A stretch of DNA of 23,207 nt from Micavibrio sp. (GTDB lineage Bacteria; Pseudomonadota; Alphaproteobacteria; Micavibrionales; Micavibrionaceae), in assembly GCA_030824805.1 (NCBI GenBank), contig JAPJRC010000035.1, positions 1 to 23,207 of the forward strand, given 5' to 3'. Each line of letters opens with the position of its first letter. Positions within the stretch are counted from its first letter, which is position 1. The translations under genes were made by a program, and so were the position numbers. Shown here in pieces: positions 1 through 10,100 of the stretch. The notes below the pieces were generated by a model. The model saw nothing but the letters and a program-made list of their open reading frames with translations. It did no database searches and had not been told where the DNA came from.

Positions 1-9
1 TTATTATAC

Positions 10-37
10 TTGCGTAAAACACTGTAACTGCTAAGAT
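10..37 (+). promoter_or_regulatory. Possible weak promoter of the type I secretion operon
   Basis: A TTGCGT -35-like hexamer (10-15) and a TAAGAT -10-like hexamer (32-37) are separated by 16 bases, about 50 bases before the start of the TolC-like gene. The match to a sigma-70 consensus is only partial, and the true promoter may lie outside the window. Confidence 0.25.
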
Positions 38-87
38 TCACAGGCAAGTTTCTTTGCGTCTCTTTCTCCGTTCTGGAAAATATTTTT

Positions 88-1434
88 ATGATCCGCCGCC
101 CGTTTTTGTATGCGCTTGCCAGTGCTCTGTGCCTGATCGCTCCTGTGGATGCGCAGGCGGAGACGGTTCGTGATGCTGTACAGGCAGCATTGGCATCGCA
201 TCCGGGCATTGATATCGCAAAATCCCGCGTTCAATCGGCACAGGAAGATGAAAACGCGGAATTCTCCAATTTGTTTCCGCAAATAAATGCGAGCGCCACG
301 GGCGGACGCATGTTCGGCAACAACTCCACAACGCGCGGTTTGGTGACATCGCGCGGCGAGGCGTATTCCTGGCTGTGGGAGGGAAATGCGTCTATCACCC
401 AGCCGATTTTTAATGGTTTTGAAACATATAACCGCATTGATGCCGCCAAGGCACGTGAAAGCGCGGCAGAATTCACGATGGCCGATGCGCGGGAAGGTTT
501 GGCATTGCATGCCGCCCAAGCCTTTCTAAACGTGATGCGCGCGCAGGAAGCCTATAACAAAACCCTATCCTATCAGGACAGGATCAAGGACTACCTTTCG
601 CGTATTCATGGCATGGTCGAGGCGGGGGCTGCCGATGCCGCGGAAGAGGCGCAGGCCAAGAACATTCAGGCACAGCTTGAAACATCGGTTGCCGAAATGG
701 ACGGGCAGGTGAAACTGGCGCTGGCGGATTACGTCGAAGCGACCGGCTCCATGCCAAGCGGTGAATTGCAGGCCACGGACGGCATCAAGGAGCTATTGTT
801 TGCCAGCGTGCAGGAAGCGATCGATCACGCCAGCCAGTATCATCCGCTGCTGCTTTCTGCACGGAAGTCTGTCGAGGCGGAAAACGAAGAAGTAAGTGCA
901 GAGAAGGGAATGCTGCTTCCCGATCTTGATGGCGAGATGTCTTATCTCAAGCGTGACCAGAAAGAAGACATTGGCGGCGAGGTGGTTGATTCCCGTGCCG
1001 TTATGCGTATGAGCTGGGGGTTCTCTACCGGCGGCGCGCAATTGGCGCGCATCCGCAAAGCAAAGGCGGAACGGTCCGAAGCTTTGGCACGTACGGCACA
1101 GACGCAGCGCGAGATAGAGCGCGACATCCGCAAGGCCTATGCGGAATATGATACGGCTTTAAAACAAAAAGAATTGGTATCCAAGCGCACAGGCGTAACC
1201 AAGGAGTTGTTTGGAACCTATGAAAAACAATTCGAAGCTTCGCGTGTCCGTCTGCTACAATTGATGCAGGCGGAAAACCAGGTTTTCACAACAGAATTAG
1301 AGCAGATCAACGCGCATTACCGTCTGTTGATGGCAGAGTATTCGACGCTCGCAAGCGCGGGACGTTTGCTGGAAGCCCTGAATGTAGAAGCGGTAAAACC
1401 GGCTGTCGAAGTTTCCGCCGCAAAAGGTGAGTGA
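88..1434 (+). CDS. TolC-family outer-membrane channel of a type I secretion system
   Basis: This 448-residue protein starts with a Sec signal peptide (about residues 1-24, cleavage near AQA-E), followed by the alpha-helical, Ala/Glu/Gln-rich pattern of the outer-membrane efflux protein (OEP/TolC) family. Two OEP repeats run from about residue 25 to 430. A typical N-terminal segment, VRDAVQAALASHPGI, is followed by an N-A-S-A-T beta segment and a SITQPIFNGF motif. TolC proteins form the trimeric outer-membrane and periplasmic duct of type I exporters. The gene is the first of four, and its TGA overlaps the start of the ABC transporter gene by one base, so the two are translationally coupled. 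The ribosome-binding site before ATG 88 is weak. It belongs with this exporter rather than a drug pump because the downstream ABC and HlyD genes are of the protein-secretion type. Confidence 0.9.
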   Translation: MIRRPFLYALASALCLIAPVDAQAETVRDAVQAALASHPGIDIAKSRVQSAQEDENAEFSNLFPQINASATGGRMFGNNSTTRGLVTSRGEAYSWLWEGNASITQPIFNGFETYNRIDAAKARESAAEFTMADAREGLALHAAQAFLNVMRAQEAYNKTLSYQDRIKDYLSRIHGMVEAGAADAAEEAQAKNIQAQLETSVAEMDGQVKLALADYVEATGSMPSGELQATDGIKELLFASVQEAIDHASQYHPLLLSARKSVEAENEEVSAEKGMLLPDLDGEMSYLKRDQKEDIGGEVVDSRAVMRMSWGFSTGGAQLARIRKAKAERSEALARTAQTQREIERDIRKAYAEYDTALKQKELVSKRTGVTKELFGTYEKQFEASRVRLLQLMQAENQVFTTELEQINAHYRLLMAEYSTLASAGRLLEALNVEAVKPAVEVSAAKGE

Positions 1435-3590
1435 TGAACGGCGACGTTCCAAAAACAAAGACTATCGATGCGCATAACGTCGATCCGCTTTTGTCCTGTC
1501 TGGTGTTTCTGACGGGACATTTCGGCCACGCAAAATCGGCACAGGCTATCACCGCTGGCCTCGCTTATGACGAAAAGAATATGGGGCCGAACCTTTTTTG
1601 CGAAGCGGCGGACAAAGCAGGGCTGAAATCCAAAATCGTCTTTCGCGACAAGCTTAAGAAAATTCCGGCTCCTGTTTTGCCGGCTGTTCTCGTGCTGAAA
1701 GAAGCGCAGGCCTGTGTCCTCCTGAAGATAAGCGCCGATGAACACAGCGCCATTATCTGGTCGCCGGAAACGGGGGCGGAACGCTCGGTAAAACTGACCG
1801 ATCTCAAGCAGTCTTACACGGGATATGCGATTTTCGTGCACCCGAGGCCCGAGTTTACCGACACGGATGCGCCGCACGCGCAGGATGCCAACCGCCATTG
1901 GTTCTGGGGACCGATGTGGGATGTGCGTGAAATTTATACAAAGGTCTGCGTCGCGGCTGTGCTGATCAACCTGTTCGCGCTCACCAGTCCTATCTTTATG
2001 ATGAACATCTACAACCGCGTGCTTCCGAACCATGCGGTAGAGACGGGGTGGGTCCTTGCCATTGGTGCGATAACGGTTTTTCTGTTCGATTTCATTATGC
2101 GCACGCTGCGTGGTTATTTTATCGATCTCGCCGGTCGCCGTGTCGATGTGATCGCCGCGCGCAGAATATATGACCAGTTAATCAACATAAAGCTTGCAGG
2201 ACGCCCGAAATCATCCGGCGCATTCGCCAACATGCTTCGTGATTTCGATTCGGTGCGCGATTTCACAACATCGGCGACATTGACGGGTATTGTCGATCTG
2301 CCGTTCACGATTCTATTCCTGATGGTTATCTGGTGGCTGGGTGGCAGCGTGGCGTTCGTGCTCGTTCTGTTGATCGCGCTAGTGGTGCTGGCGGGTTATG
2401 CCTTGCAGGTTCCTCTTCGCAATTACGTGCGCAAAGCTTCGCGTTCGGCAGAAGTGAAGCATGGTCTTTTGATCGAGACGATTACAGGCCTTGAGACGAT
2501 CAAAGCCATTGGTGCCGACGGCCGCCTGCGCGCGCGTTACGGCGACCAGGTGGCGGAGAATGCTCTTTATTCCCAGCACTCGCGTTTTGTGTCTGCCATG
2601 GGTGGTAATCTGGCCCAGCTTGTACAGCAGATATCTTCCATCATTATCGTTCTTGCTGGCATGTACCTGATCAAGGAAGGCCAGATGAGCGTCGGGGCGT
2701 TGATCGCCTGCGTCATGCTCGGAGGACGCGCCATCGCGCCCATCGGCCAGATCGCCAATCTGATGAGCCGTTATCACGCAGCGCAATCCGCGATGAAAAC
2801 CATAGACAATATAATGTCGAAACCGGTGGAGCGCCCTGCGGACGCGCGCTTCCTGCACAGGCCGGATCTGAAAGGCAAAATCACGTTCAAGAATGTGTCC
2901 TTCACCTATCCGGGTGCGCAACGCAAATCTTTGGACAATGTGTCTTTCACCATAGAGGCGGGTGAGAAGGTCGGGATTATCGGTCGTATCGGTTCCGGAA
3001 AAAGTACGATCGCACGTATCATTATGGGCCTGTACGATCCTGCGGAAGGGACGGTTCTGGTTGATGACACAGACTACCGCCAGATAGATCCCGCAGACCT
3101 TCGCCGCAATGCCGCCTATATCGCGCAGGATGTTGTTTTGTTCAGCGGCACAGTGCGCGACAACATAACCGCGAGCGTGCCCCACGCTACGGAAGAAGAA
3201 ATTCTCTATGTTGCCAAAGAGGCGGGCGTGCATGAATTTATATCCCGCCATCCTATGGGGTATGACGCGCCTGTAGGCGAACGCGGCGAAGGACTGTCCG
3301 GTGGACAGCGCCAGACAATCGCACTGGCCCGGGCCATGCTTTTGCAACCCAACATCTTTGTCTGTGACGAGCCGACAAATGCGATGGACGTTCAGGCGGA
3401 GCAGGCCTTCACCAGTCATATATCGCGCTATTCCAAAGACAAGACATTGGTTTTGATCACGCACCGGCAGCAATTGCTGCCGATGGTCGATCGTTTGATC
3501 CTGATTGATCAGGGCAAGGTTATTGCCGATGGCCCGCGTGACAAGGTGATTGAAACCATAGCGCGCGGCGGCGTGGAGGTTCAAAAATGA
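1434..3590 (+). CDS. Type I secretion ABC transporter with inactive C39-like domain (LssB/LapB type)
   Basis: The 718-residue fused permease/ATPase should export an unfolded substrate across the inner membrane. Residues 1 to about 135 form a C39-peptidase-like domain. In its first helix, LSCLVFLTGHFG, the catalytic Cys-Gly context is absent, so it should bind substrate rather than cleave it, as in LssB, LapB and HlyB exporters. Six membrane helices span about 170-440. The ATPase domain has Walker A GRIGSGKST (517-525), signature LSGGQ (621-625), Walker B ending D645-E646 and a switch histidine in LITHRQQ. The start is ambiguous: GTG 1431 or ATG 1434. I chose ATG, which overlaps the TolC stop, with AAGGTGA just upstream. 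The 3' end overlaps the HlyD gene by four bases (ATGA). Confidence 0.92.
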   Translation: MNGDVPKTKTIDAHNVDPLLSCLVFLTGHFGHAKSAQAITAGLAYDEKNMGPNLFCEAADKAGLKSKIVFRDKLKKIPAPVLPAVLVLKEAQACVLLKISADEHSAIIWSPETGAERSVKLTDLKQSYTGYAIFVHPRPEFTDTDAPHAQDANRHWFWGPMWDVREIYTKVCVAAVLINLFALTSPIFMMNIYNRVLPNHAVETGWVLAIGAITVFLFDFIMRTLRGYFIDLAGRRVDVIAARRIYDQLINIKLAGRPKSSGAFANMLRDFDSVRDFTTSATLTGIVDLPFTILFLMVIWWLGGSVAFVLVLLIALVVLAGYALQVPLRNYVRKASRSAEVKHGLLIETITGLETIKAIGADGRLRARYGDQVAENALYSQHSRFVSAMGGNLAQLVQQISSIIIVLAGMYLIKEGQMSVGALIACVMLGGRAIAPIGQIANLMSRYHAAQSAMKTIDNIMSKPVERPADARFLHRPDLKGKITFKNVSFTYPGAQRKSLDNVSFTIEAGEKVGIIGRIGSGKSTIARIIMGLYDPAEGTVLVDDTDYRQIDPADLRRNAAYIAQDVVLFSGTVRDNITASVPHATEEEILYVAKEAGVHEFISRHPMGYDAPVGERGEGLSGGQRQTIALARAMLLQPNIFVCDEPTNAMDVQAEQAFTSHISRYSKDKTLVLITHRQQLLPMVDRLILIDQGKVIADGPRDKVIETIARGGVEVQK

Positions 3591-4912
3591 AACGCGATCC
3601 CGAAGCTGAAGACCTGCAATTCATGGAAGAGCTGGAGGCGGCCGTTCGCCTCAAGCCTTCGAAAACGTCAAATCTTATGCTGGGAAGTGTAAGCGCTCTG
3701 GTGGTCATCATGCTTGGCTGGATGGCCTTTTCCAGCATAGATGAAATGACGCATGGCGAAGGGCAGGTTGTGCCGTCGTCCGAAATTCAAATTGTACAAA
3801 GCCTCGAAGGCGGCGTCCTGAAAGAACTTTCGGTGGATGAGGGAGAGCTGGTCAAGAAGGGCCAGGTTCTTGCACGCATCAGCGATGTTGCCTTTGCGTC
3901 AGAGGAGCGTGGAACAGCCGCGCGGCAGGAATCCCTTTTGGTGAAAAAGGCGCGCCTGCAGGCGGAGGCGAATGGAACGGCATTTTCCATTCCGGATGAT
4001 CTTTCCCAGAAAGTGCCGGATATCGCCAGAAACGAAGAACAGCTTTACCAGTCGCGTCAACGCGAACTGAAAAACGCGCAATCCATTTTGACGGACCGTA
4101 TCAACCGCGCGGAGGCGCAGCTTTCGGAAACGGCAGCAAAAATATCACGTCTGTCGGAAAGTAAGAAGCTCGTGGCGCAGGAATTGTCCATTACCGAAAA
4201 AATGGTCGCGCAAAAGGCAGTGCCGCAGTTAGACGCCATTCGCCTGTCGCGTGAACTGAACGATATTTCCGGCCAGATCAACGAGGCTACCGAACAGCGT
4301 CAGGGATTCCAATCCGAACTCAGCGCGGCCAGAAAAGAACTGGAAGATAGCGCGAACAAATTCCGCACGCAGGCGCTTGGTGAGTTGAACGACACGGAAA
4401 CACAGCTTTCGCAATTGAACGAAAGCCTGACAGCCATCGGTGATCGTGTGGACAGGTCTGAACTGCGCAGCCCTGTCGACGGCGTGGTGAACAAGATCAT
4501 GCTGAAAACCGTAGGCGGTGTGGTGGAGCCCGCCATGAAACTGATAGAAATCGTGCCGACGGATGATGAACTAAAAGTAATAGCCCGCATACCGCCGAGC
4601 GAAGTGGCCTTTATCCATCCAGGACAGCCTGCGAAGGTAAAGATTTCGGCATACGATCCGCAAAGATACGGATCGCTGGACGGCGAACTCGTGCGCATAG
4701 GTGCCAACAGCGTGAAAGACAGCGAAGGCAATGTTTCTTTCGAGATAGAAGTGCGCACTTCGGAAAACCATCTGGGCGATGCGGAAGATCCGTTGCCTAT
4801 CACGCCGGGTATGGTGGCGCAGGTTGAAATCATCACTGGTCGCCGTTCCATTCTCGAATATTTGATGAAACCAGTTTTGCGTGCGAAGGATCGCGCCCTC
4901 ACGGAGCGATGA
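3587..4912 (+). CDS. HlyD-family membrane fusion protein of the type I secretion system
   Basis: The 441-residue adaptor links the ABC exporter to the TolC channel. It has a short cytoplasmic N-terminus, one membrane helix at about residues 29-49, the first half of a lipoyl/barrel-sandwich motif (LSVDEGELVKKGQVLARI, near 80-100), a long Glu/Gln/Arg-rich coiled coil (about 110-290), the returning lipoyl half beginning RSPVDGVV (294-301), and a C-terminal beta-barrel. Length and order match the HlyD/AprE/LapC group (TIGR01843 type). Overlaps of four bases at both ends (ATGA with the ABC gene before it and with the cyclase gene after it) show tight translational coupling. Confidence 0.92.
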   Translation: MKRDPEAEDLQFMEELEAAVRLKPSKTSNLMLGSVSALVVIMLGWMAFSSIDEMTHGEGQVVPSSEIQIVQSLEGGVLKELSVDEGELVKKGQVLARISDVAFASEERGTAARQESLLVKKARLQAEANGTAFSIPDDLSQKVPDIARNEEQLYQSRQRELKNAQSILTDRINRAEAQLSETAAKISRLSESKKLVAQELSITEKMVAQKAVPQLDAIRLSRELNDISGQINEATEQRQGFQSELSAARKELEDSANKFRTQALGELNDTETQLSQLNESLTAIGDRVDRSELRSPVDGVVNKIMLKTVGGVVEPAMKLIEIVPTDDELKVIARIPPSEVAFIHPGQPAKVKISAYDPQRYGSLDGELVRIGANSVKDSEGNVSFEIEVRTSENHLGDAEDPLPITPGMVAQVEIITGRRSILEYLMKPVLRAKDRALTER

Positions 4913-7167
4913 TGCGGTTCCTTACCAACAAATGGATGCATTTTTTGGTGCTGCTGGCACTTTTGGCCAGCGCTGTCTATTTTAGTGGATCCCAGCACGA
5001 GCTGCGCAAGCGCCTGCAATACGGCACGTTCGATACTTACAACAAACTGCAGCCAAGGCCTGCGTCCGACCGTGTGGCTATCGTAGATCTTGATGAGGCA
5101 TCCCTAAAAACACTCGGGCAATGGCCATTCCCGCGCACGGTCATGGCCCAGCTTGTCGAAAACCTTAACGATCTTGGAGCAAAAGTCATTGCGTTCGACA
5201 TCGTGTTTTCCGAAGCGGACAGAACATCACCGCCGCGTATTGCAGAAGGTCTGCCCGTTGGTATGGAATATGAATCCGCAAAGTCTGTTTTGTCCGCATT
5301 GCCAGACAATGACGGCGTTTTCGCGGAGGCGATAGAAAATGCGGGAAATGTCGTGACCGGATTTACACGCGCGCGCCCCGAAGAAACGCTGCGTCGACCG
5401 TACCAGTCAGCCAAACCCACATTCCTTGTTAAAGACAAGACGCCTTTTATGCGCGATACGTTCGGCGCGCCGGGCATTGCAGAAAATCTTCCGGAATTTT
5501 CAATGGCCGCGGCGGGCAACGGAAGCTTTATGGCCACACCCGATATAGACGGGATTATTCGCGAGGTTTCGCTTTTCGTTCGTTATCCTTCCGAAAAACT
5601 GGCCGGTATAGAACCGGAGTTATATCCGATGTTGGGGTTGGAAACATTGCGCGTTTACGCCGATAAAAATTCACGTTTGCTTGTTACGGCCAATAAAGAC
5701 AAGGGTGCATTCGACACGGCCTATGAGATCAAGATCGCAAATCTGGCAATTCCTGTTGAAAGCGATGGCAAGCTCTGGGTCTACTATCGTCATATAGACC
5801 ATGAGGAATATATTTCCGCGCGCAAACTGTTCGATCCTGCAGAGCGTGAAAAACTCCGCGAGCGTATCAACGGAAAGATTGTTTTTGTCGGTACAAGCGC
5901 GGAAGGGCTGCGCGATATACGTTCGACCCCTCTGGATATTTTTGTCGCGGGGGTGGAAGTGCATGTGAATGTCGTAGAACAAATCCTTCAGAGAAAGTTC
6001 CTTAAACGCCCGGACATTATTGTCGGGGTAGAGGCGGCCATCATAGGATTTGCTGGGCTTCTTATCATTCTGTTCGCGCCGTTTATGAATGTTATTGTTT
6101 TGGGTGTTCTAACATCCGGCCTTATATGGTGCATGTTCCTCGGGTCGTGGCAGATGTACAAGACCGAAGGATTGCTGCTGGACCCGTTTTATCCAAGCAT
6201 AGCTTTGTTCATTTTGTTTTTGGTTTCATCTTTGCTCAGCTACATTCGTTCTGAAGCGGAGCGGCAGCGTGTGCGTCAGGCATTCGGGCTGTATATATCG
6301 CCTGAGTTCATGGAAGAACTCGCAAACGATCCTGATAAACTCAAGCTGGGCGGAGAAGTGCGTGATCTGACCGTTATGTTTACGGATATCCGCAGCTTTA
6401 CAACCATTTCTGAAAGCCTAACGCCTGAAGAGCTCATCCATCTGATGAACGATTTCCTTACCCCTATGTCCGACCTTGTGATGGAAAACCGTGGTACGAT
6501 CGACAAATATATGGGCGATGCGATGATGGCTTTCTGGAACGCGCCGCTGGACGATCCGGAGCATGCGCGCCATGCATGCCATTCGGCGCTGAAAATGAAC
6601 GAAACCCTCATTCCAGTGAATGAACGCATCAAGGCCCGCGCAGAAAAAGAGGGGCGGTCGCCCGTGCTTTTGAATGCCGGTATAGGCATTAACACAGGTC
6701 CATGCTCCGTGGGTAACATGGGGTCGCGCCAGCGATTTGCGTATTCGGCCTTGGGCGATGCAGTAAATCTCGCATCGCGTCTTGAAGGACAGACGAAAGC
6801 GTATGGGGTAAATATTCTGGTGGGCGAGAATACGCGTTCGGCTGTACCGGAATTTGCCATGCTGGAGCTTGATCTCATACGCGTTAAAGGCAAAGAGAAG
6901 CCTGTACGCATTTTCACGTTGCTGGGCGATGAAAGTCTGGCGAAATCAGAGGCGTTCAAACGCTGGACAACGGCACATAACGGTTTTCTTGCGGCGTATC
7001 GCGCTGCCGATTTCGGCTGCGCTGCGCAGGAGCTTAAAACAGCCCGTGAAGCGTCTTCAGGACGACTGGATGCTTATTATGATCTATTTTCCATTCGTAT
7101 AGCAGACCACATAAAAATCCCGCCTCCGGAAGGATGGGACGGGGTTTTTGTAGCCAAGGAAAAATAA
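4909..7167 (+). CDS. CHASE2-domain class III adenylate cyclase, membrane-bound
   Basis: This 752-residue protein has an N-terminal membrane helix (about 8-27), an extracytoplasmic CHASE2 sensor region (about 30-350, with RVAIVDLDEASLKTLGQWPFPR and IVFVGTSAEGLRDI), three membrane helices (about 366-445) and a cytoplasmic class III cyclase domain (about 485-680). The catalytic set is complete: metal-binding D493 (FTDIRSF) and D537 (KYMGDAMMAFW), adenine-specifying K533, D617 in LGDAVN, and transition-state N620 and R624. cAMP is therefore the likely product. A helical tail of about 70 residues follows. Its start overlaps the hlyD stop (ATGATG; 4909 or 4912), which places a signalling enzyme inside the secretion operon. 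The stop codon lies one base from the stop of the convergent substrate gene. The CHASE2 ligand is unknown. Confidence 0.92.
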   Translation: MMRFLTNKWMHFLVLLALLASAVYFSGSQHELRKRLQYGTFDTYNKLQPRPASDRVAIVDLDEASLKTLGQWPFPRTVMAQLVENLNDLGAKVIAFDIVFSEADRTSPPRIAEGLPVGMEYESAKSVLSALPDNDGVFAEAIENAGNVVTGFTRARPEETLRRPYQSAKPTFLVKDKTPFMRDTFGAPGIAENLPEFSMAAAGNGSFMATPDIDGIIREVSLFVRYPSEKLAGIEPELYPMLGLETLRVYADKNSRLLVTANKDKGAFDTAYEIKIANLAIPVESDGKLWVYYRHIDHEEYISARKLFDPAEREKLRERINGKIVFVGTSAEGLRDIRSTPLDIFVAGVEVHVNVVEQILQRKFLKRPDIIVGVEAAIIGFAGLLIILFAPFMNVIVLGVLTSGLIWCMFLGSWQMYKTEGLLLDPFYPSIALFILFLVSSLLSYIRSEAERQRVRQAFGLYISPEFMEELANDPDKLKLGGEVRDLTVMFTDIRSFTTISESLTPEELIHLMNDFLTPMSDLVMENRGTIDKYMGDAMMAFWNAPLDDPEHARHACHSALKMNETLIPVNERIKARAEKEGRSPVLLNAGIGINTGPCSVGNMGSRQRFAYSALGDAVNLASRLEGQTKAYGVNILVGENTRSAVPEFAMLELDLIRVKGKEKPVRIFTLLGDESLAKSEAFKRWTTAHNGFLAAYRAADFGCAAQELKTAREASSGRLDAYYDLFSIRIADHIKIPPPEGWDGVFVAKEK

Positions 7168-7168
7168 G

Positions 7169-10100
7169 TTACTGCGCGTCTACGGTGACGGCCTGATCGA
7201 TCAGCAATGTATAGCCACCGATCCTGAACGTATTATATGTGTTTCCGGATTCCGTCGTTGTGCCGGCAACCGCGCCAGACGCACCGCCCGCATAATCATC
7301 GAGCATCTGTGTCACCTGTGCGACGGTGTTATTGGTGCCGGCATAATTATCGGTGCCGTTGCCATCGCTGAGGATAAAATTCATGTCCGTAAAAACGCCG
7401 TCGCGGCCTATACGCAGAATGCCGTCATCCGATGTCTTCATCAGGTTGAACAGGTTTTCCAGCGTCAGTGTGATGGTCTGGTTGTCGCCGGCGAAATGGA
7501 TGCCTTCAATGCCGGATATTTTTTCGAAATCTATGTCGCTGAAATCCAGAGCCGTTCCGGAGCCGTTTGCGCTGATGCGGTCATAGCCCGTCATGCCGAG
7601 TCCGCCGACATTTCCACCGCCATCGATGCCGAGGAAATTCGTGTTGCTGATGCGGAACACATCGCTGCCCGCACCGCCGCGCATGCTGATGCCATCATGA
7701 TTTCCGTCGTAAAATGTGTCATTACCAGCGGTGCCTACGAGTTTCTGGTCATCTGCGGTCGCGCTTAGTCCCGCTGTAACCTGGCCGGTATCTCTTCCGT
7801 AAAAAACGGCTATGCCGCCATTGCCTGCAGACGCCCCGTTTGCATCGGGAAGGCCGATGGCGAAATCATCGTACCCATCGCCATTGGTATCCCCGATAGC
7901 GCTTATTTCCAGTTTGCTGGTGTTGTTTGCACCTGCATATTGTATTTCAACCGCGTTTTCGCCGTCTTTGAAAAAGTTCAGATCGTATGTGACGTTCGAT
8001 GCAAAGTCGCGTCCGAACACGACATAAGTTTTAGAACCCGTGGCATTGCCTAAAGAGATTGCGAAGTCATCGAATCCATCGCCGTTTACATCGCCCACAC
8101 CGCCGCCGCCAAGCACCGTGTAATTTGACGTCACTTCGAAGTTTACGTTTCGCGAAGCCGTACCGTCGGTGCCGAATACAAGGCTGGCACCTGTGTTTCC
8201 GATGACGAACAGGTCTGTTCTGCCATCGCCATTCACGTCGCCTGCGGATGATATATCCATCCCGAACGCCTGATTGGCGGTTGAACCTGTTACAGATCCT
8301 ATGGCAGCACCTACCGTCATCGCTGCGTTGCCGCCGTATATATGAACACGGCCGCCGTTGGTTGCACCTGTGTCATCGGATGTGGCACCAACGGCATAAT
8401 CGGAATATCCGTCGCCGTTAAAATCGCCGAGACCCGTGATACTTCTGCCGAATTCCGATCCTGCCGTGCCGCCAAAGGCGTTGCCCGTCGTAATCGGCGG
8501 TGTCCAGCTTGTTGTGCCACCTGCAACGAAATAGGCGCTATCAATACCCGGGGCGCCAATAACGACATCGGCGTAACCGTCATTGTTCATATCGCCTACG
8601 CCACTCACGGCGTAACCGACATCGGCGCCGCTGGTCAGGCCGGTTGTGAAACGAATGCTGTTTGCAGGGTTCGCACCATTGATAATCAAGGCGTTACCCG
8701 AACCGGCAACGGAAGAGTCCGTGCCGTATTGGCCGACCACATAGTCTTCTATACCATCGCCATTGAAATCGCCGATACCGGCAACCACGGTCTGGCTGGT
8801 GTCGCCGCTCAGCGTGGGAATAGGGGGTGTTGCGGTGACGGTCGATGTGACGTTCCCGCTCGGTAAAAATGCTGTGCGACCTTGAAAGCTGTAGAGATGG
8901 TTCTGGCCCGCTATGGTGGAATTGTTGCTGGCGATAAAATCATCAAAACCGTCATTGTTTGTGTCGCCAAGAGCGGTGATGCTGTAGCCCAGATTGTTTC
9001 CGCCCGTAAAGTTGTCGCTGATGATGCTTACGCCATGCGGGTTCGCACTGAAGTCAACCACAATGCTATTGGAATCTACGACCGTTACACCGTAATTGCT
9101 TGTCGTCGTCGTGCCATCACTATATGTCGCCGTAATCGTAAGCCCACCAAGCTGTATGGTGCTGAGGCTCGATGCAAGTTGTGCAGCCCCGGCCGATGTA
9201 AGAACAACGTTTGCGTTAGCGCCGGTTCCGACTATCTGATAGTAGCCATCGTTTGAAACCGTTGTGCCGTTTGTGAATGTATAGCCGGTAATTGCGCCGG
9301 CGGTGCCTGTAATTTGTCCCACCACGGTGTTTGCAGCAGAAACATCGTTTATAGTGCCGCCCGAGAAAGTAACGGTTGGTGCCGTCGGCGTTGTCGGCGT
9401 CGTCGGCGATGTACCAATGACCGATGGCGGTGGCTGTTGCGCCGGTTCTGTAACCACCGGAGCGGGCGATGCGCTTGATTGCGATGCCGTAAAGGGGGCA
9501 TTCGTTGCCGCTGGCATTGCTGTAGCTATAGAAGGTGCGGTAACCGCAGGGGCCGTGACAGGATTTGACCCTGTAAGCCCTGTGGCGGGTTGTCCGGCAA
9601 TCGTTTGCGAAGAGGGAAGGCCCGTCAACGAAGATGTATCAAGCGTAGGTACAGAAGAATCTATTGTTGTGAAAACATCTGGTGCCATGGACGGTGCAGG
9701 CGCTTGTTCCGATGCGATGGCAGGTGTTGGCACTGTTTGCGGGGCCTGGCTTTGCGGCTCGTTTACCGGCTGTTGAGTCTCGTTCGTGTTGGACGATGTT
9801 GGTTCAGGCGCGGCTTCCGTTTTCGGTGCTTCTGGTGCAGGCGCAACGGATTGTTCTTTGACAGCCTCGTTGATCATCGAGAAGAGAGACGGGTTTACAT
9901 TGCTGACGGTGCTGAACTTCGTGCTGATCTCAGATGCCGGAACAACGCCGATATCCTGCATGGGCTGATCGAAGCCGGACAGGCGGACGGTTTCAAATTG
10001 TTCTGAAAGTGTGACTTCGCTAACACCGTTCTTGATAACGATCGCACCTTCAAGCACGGAAATATTGCTTTCGCCGCCGGGGATAATTTCACCGGCAATG

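Noticed and set aside
2379..3584. 401-residue open frame on the - strand opposite the ABC transporter
   Set aside because: It is a shadow of a gene with clear Walker and signature motifs; its translation shows no recognisable domain.
7862..8965. Regularly recurring short DNA words resembling a CRISPR array
   Set aside because: The recurring GCCATCGCCATT-type words encode the FG-GAP calcium motifs in frame; spacing varies and there are no unique spacers of constant length.
8342..9776. Several + strand open frames of 120-175 residues opposite the large surface protein
   Set aside because: They are antisense to repetitive Gly/Asp/Thr codons and read as low-complexity Ala/Val/Arg-rich sequence.
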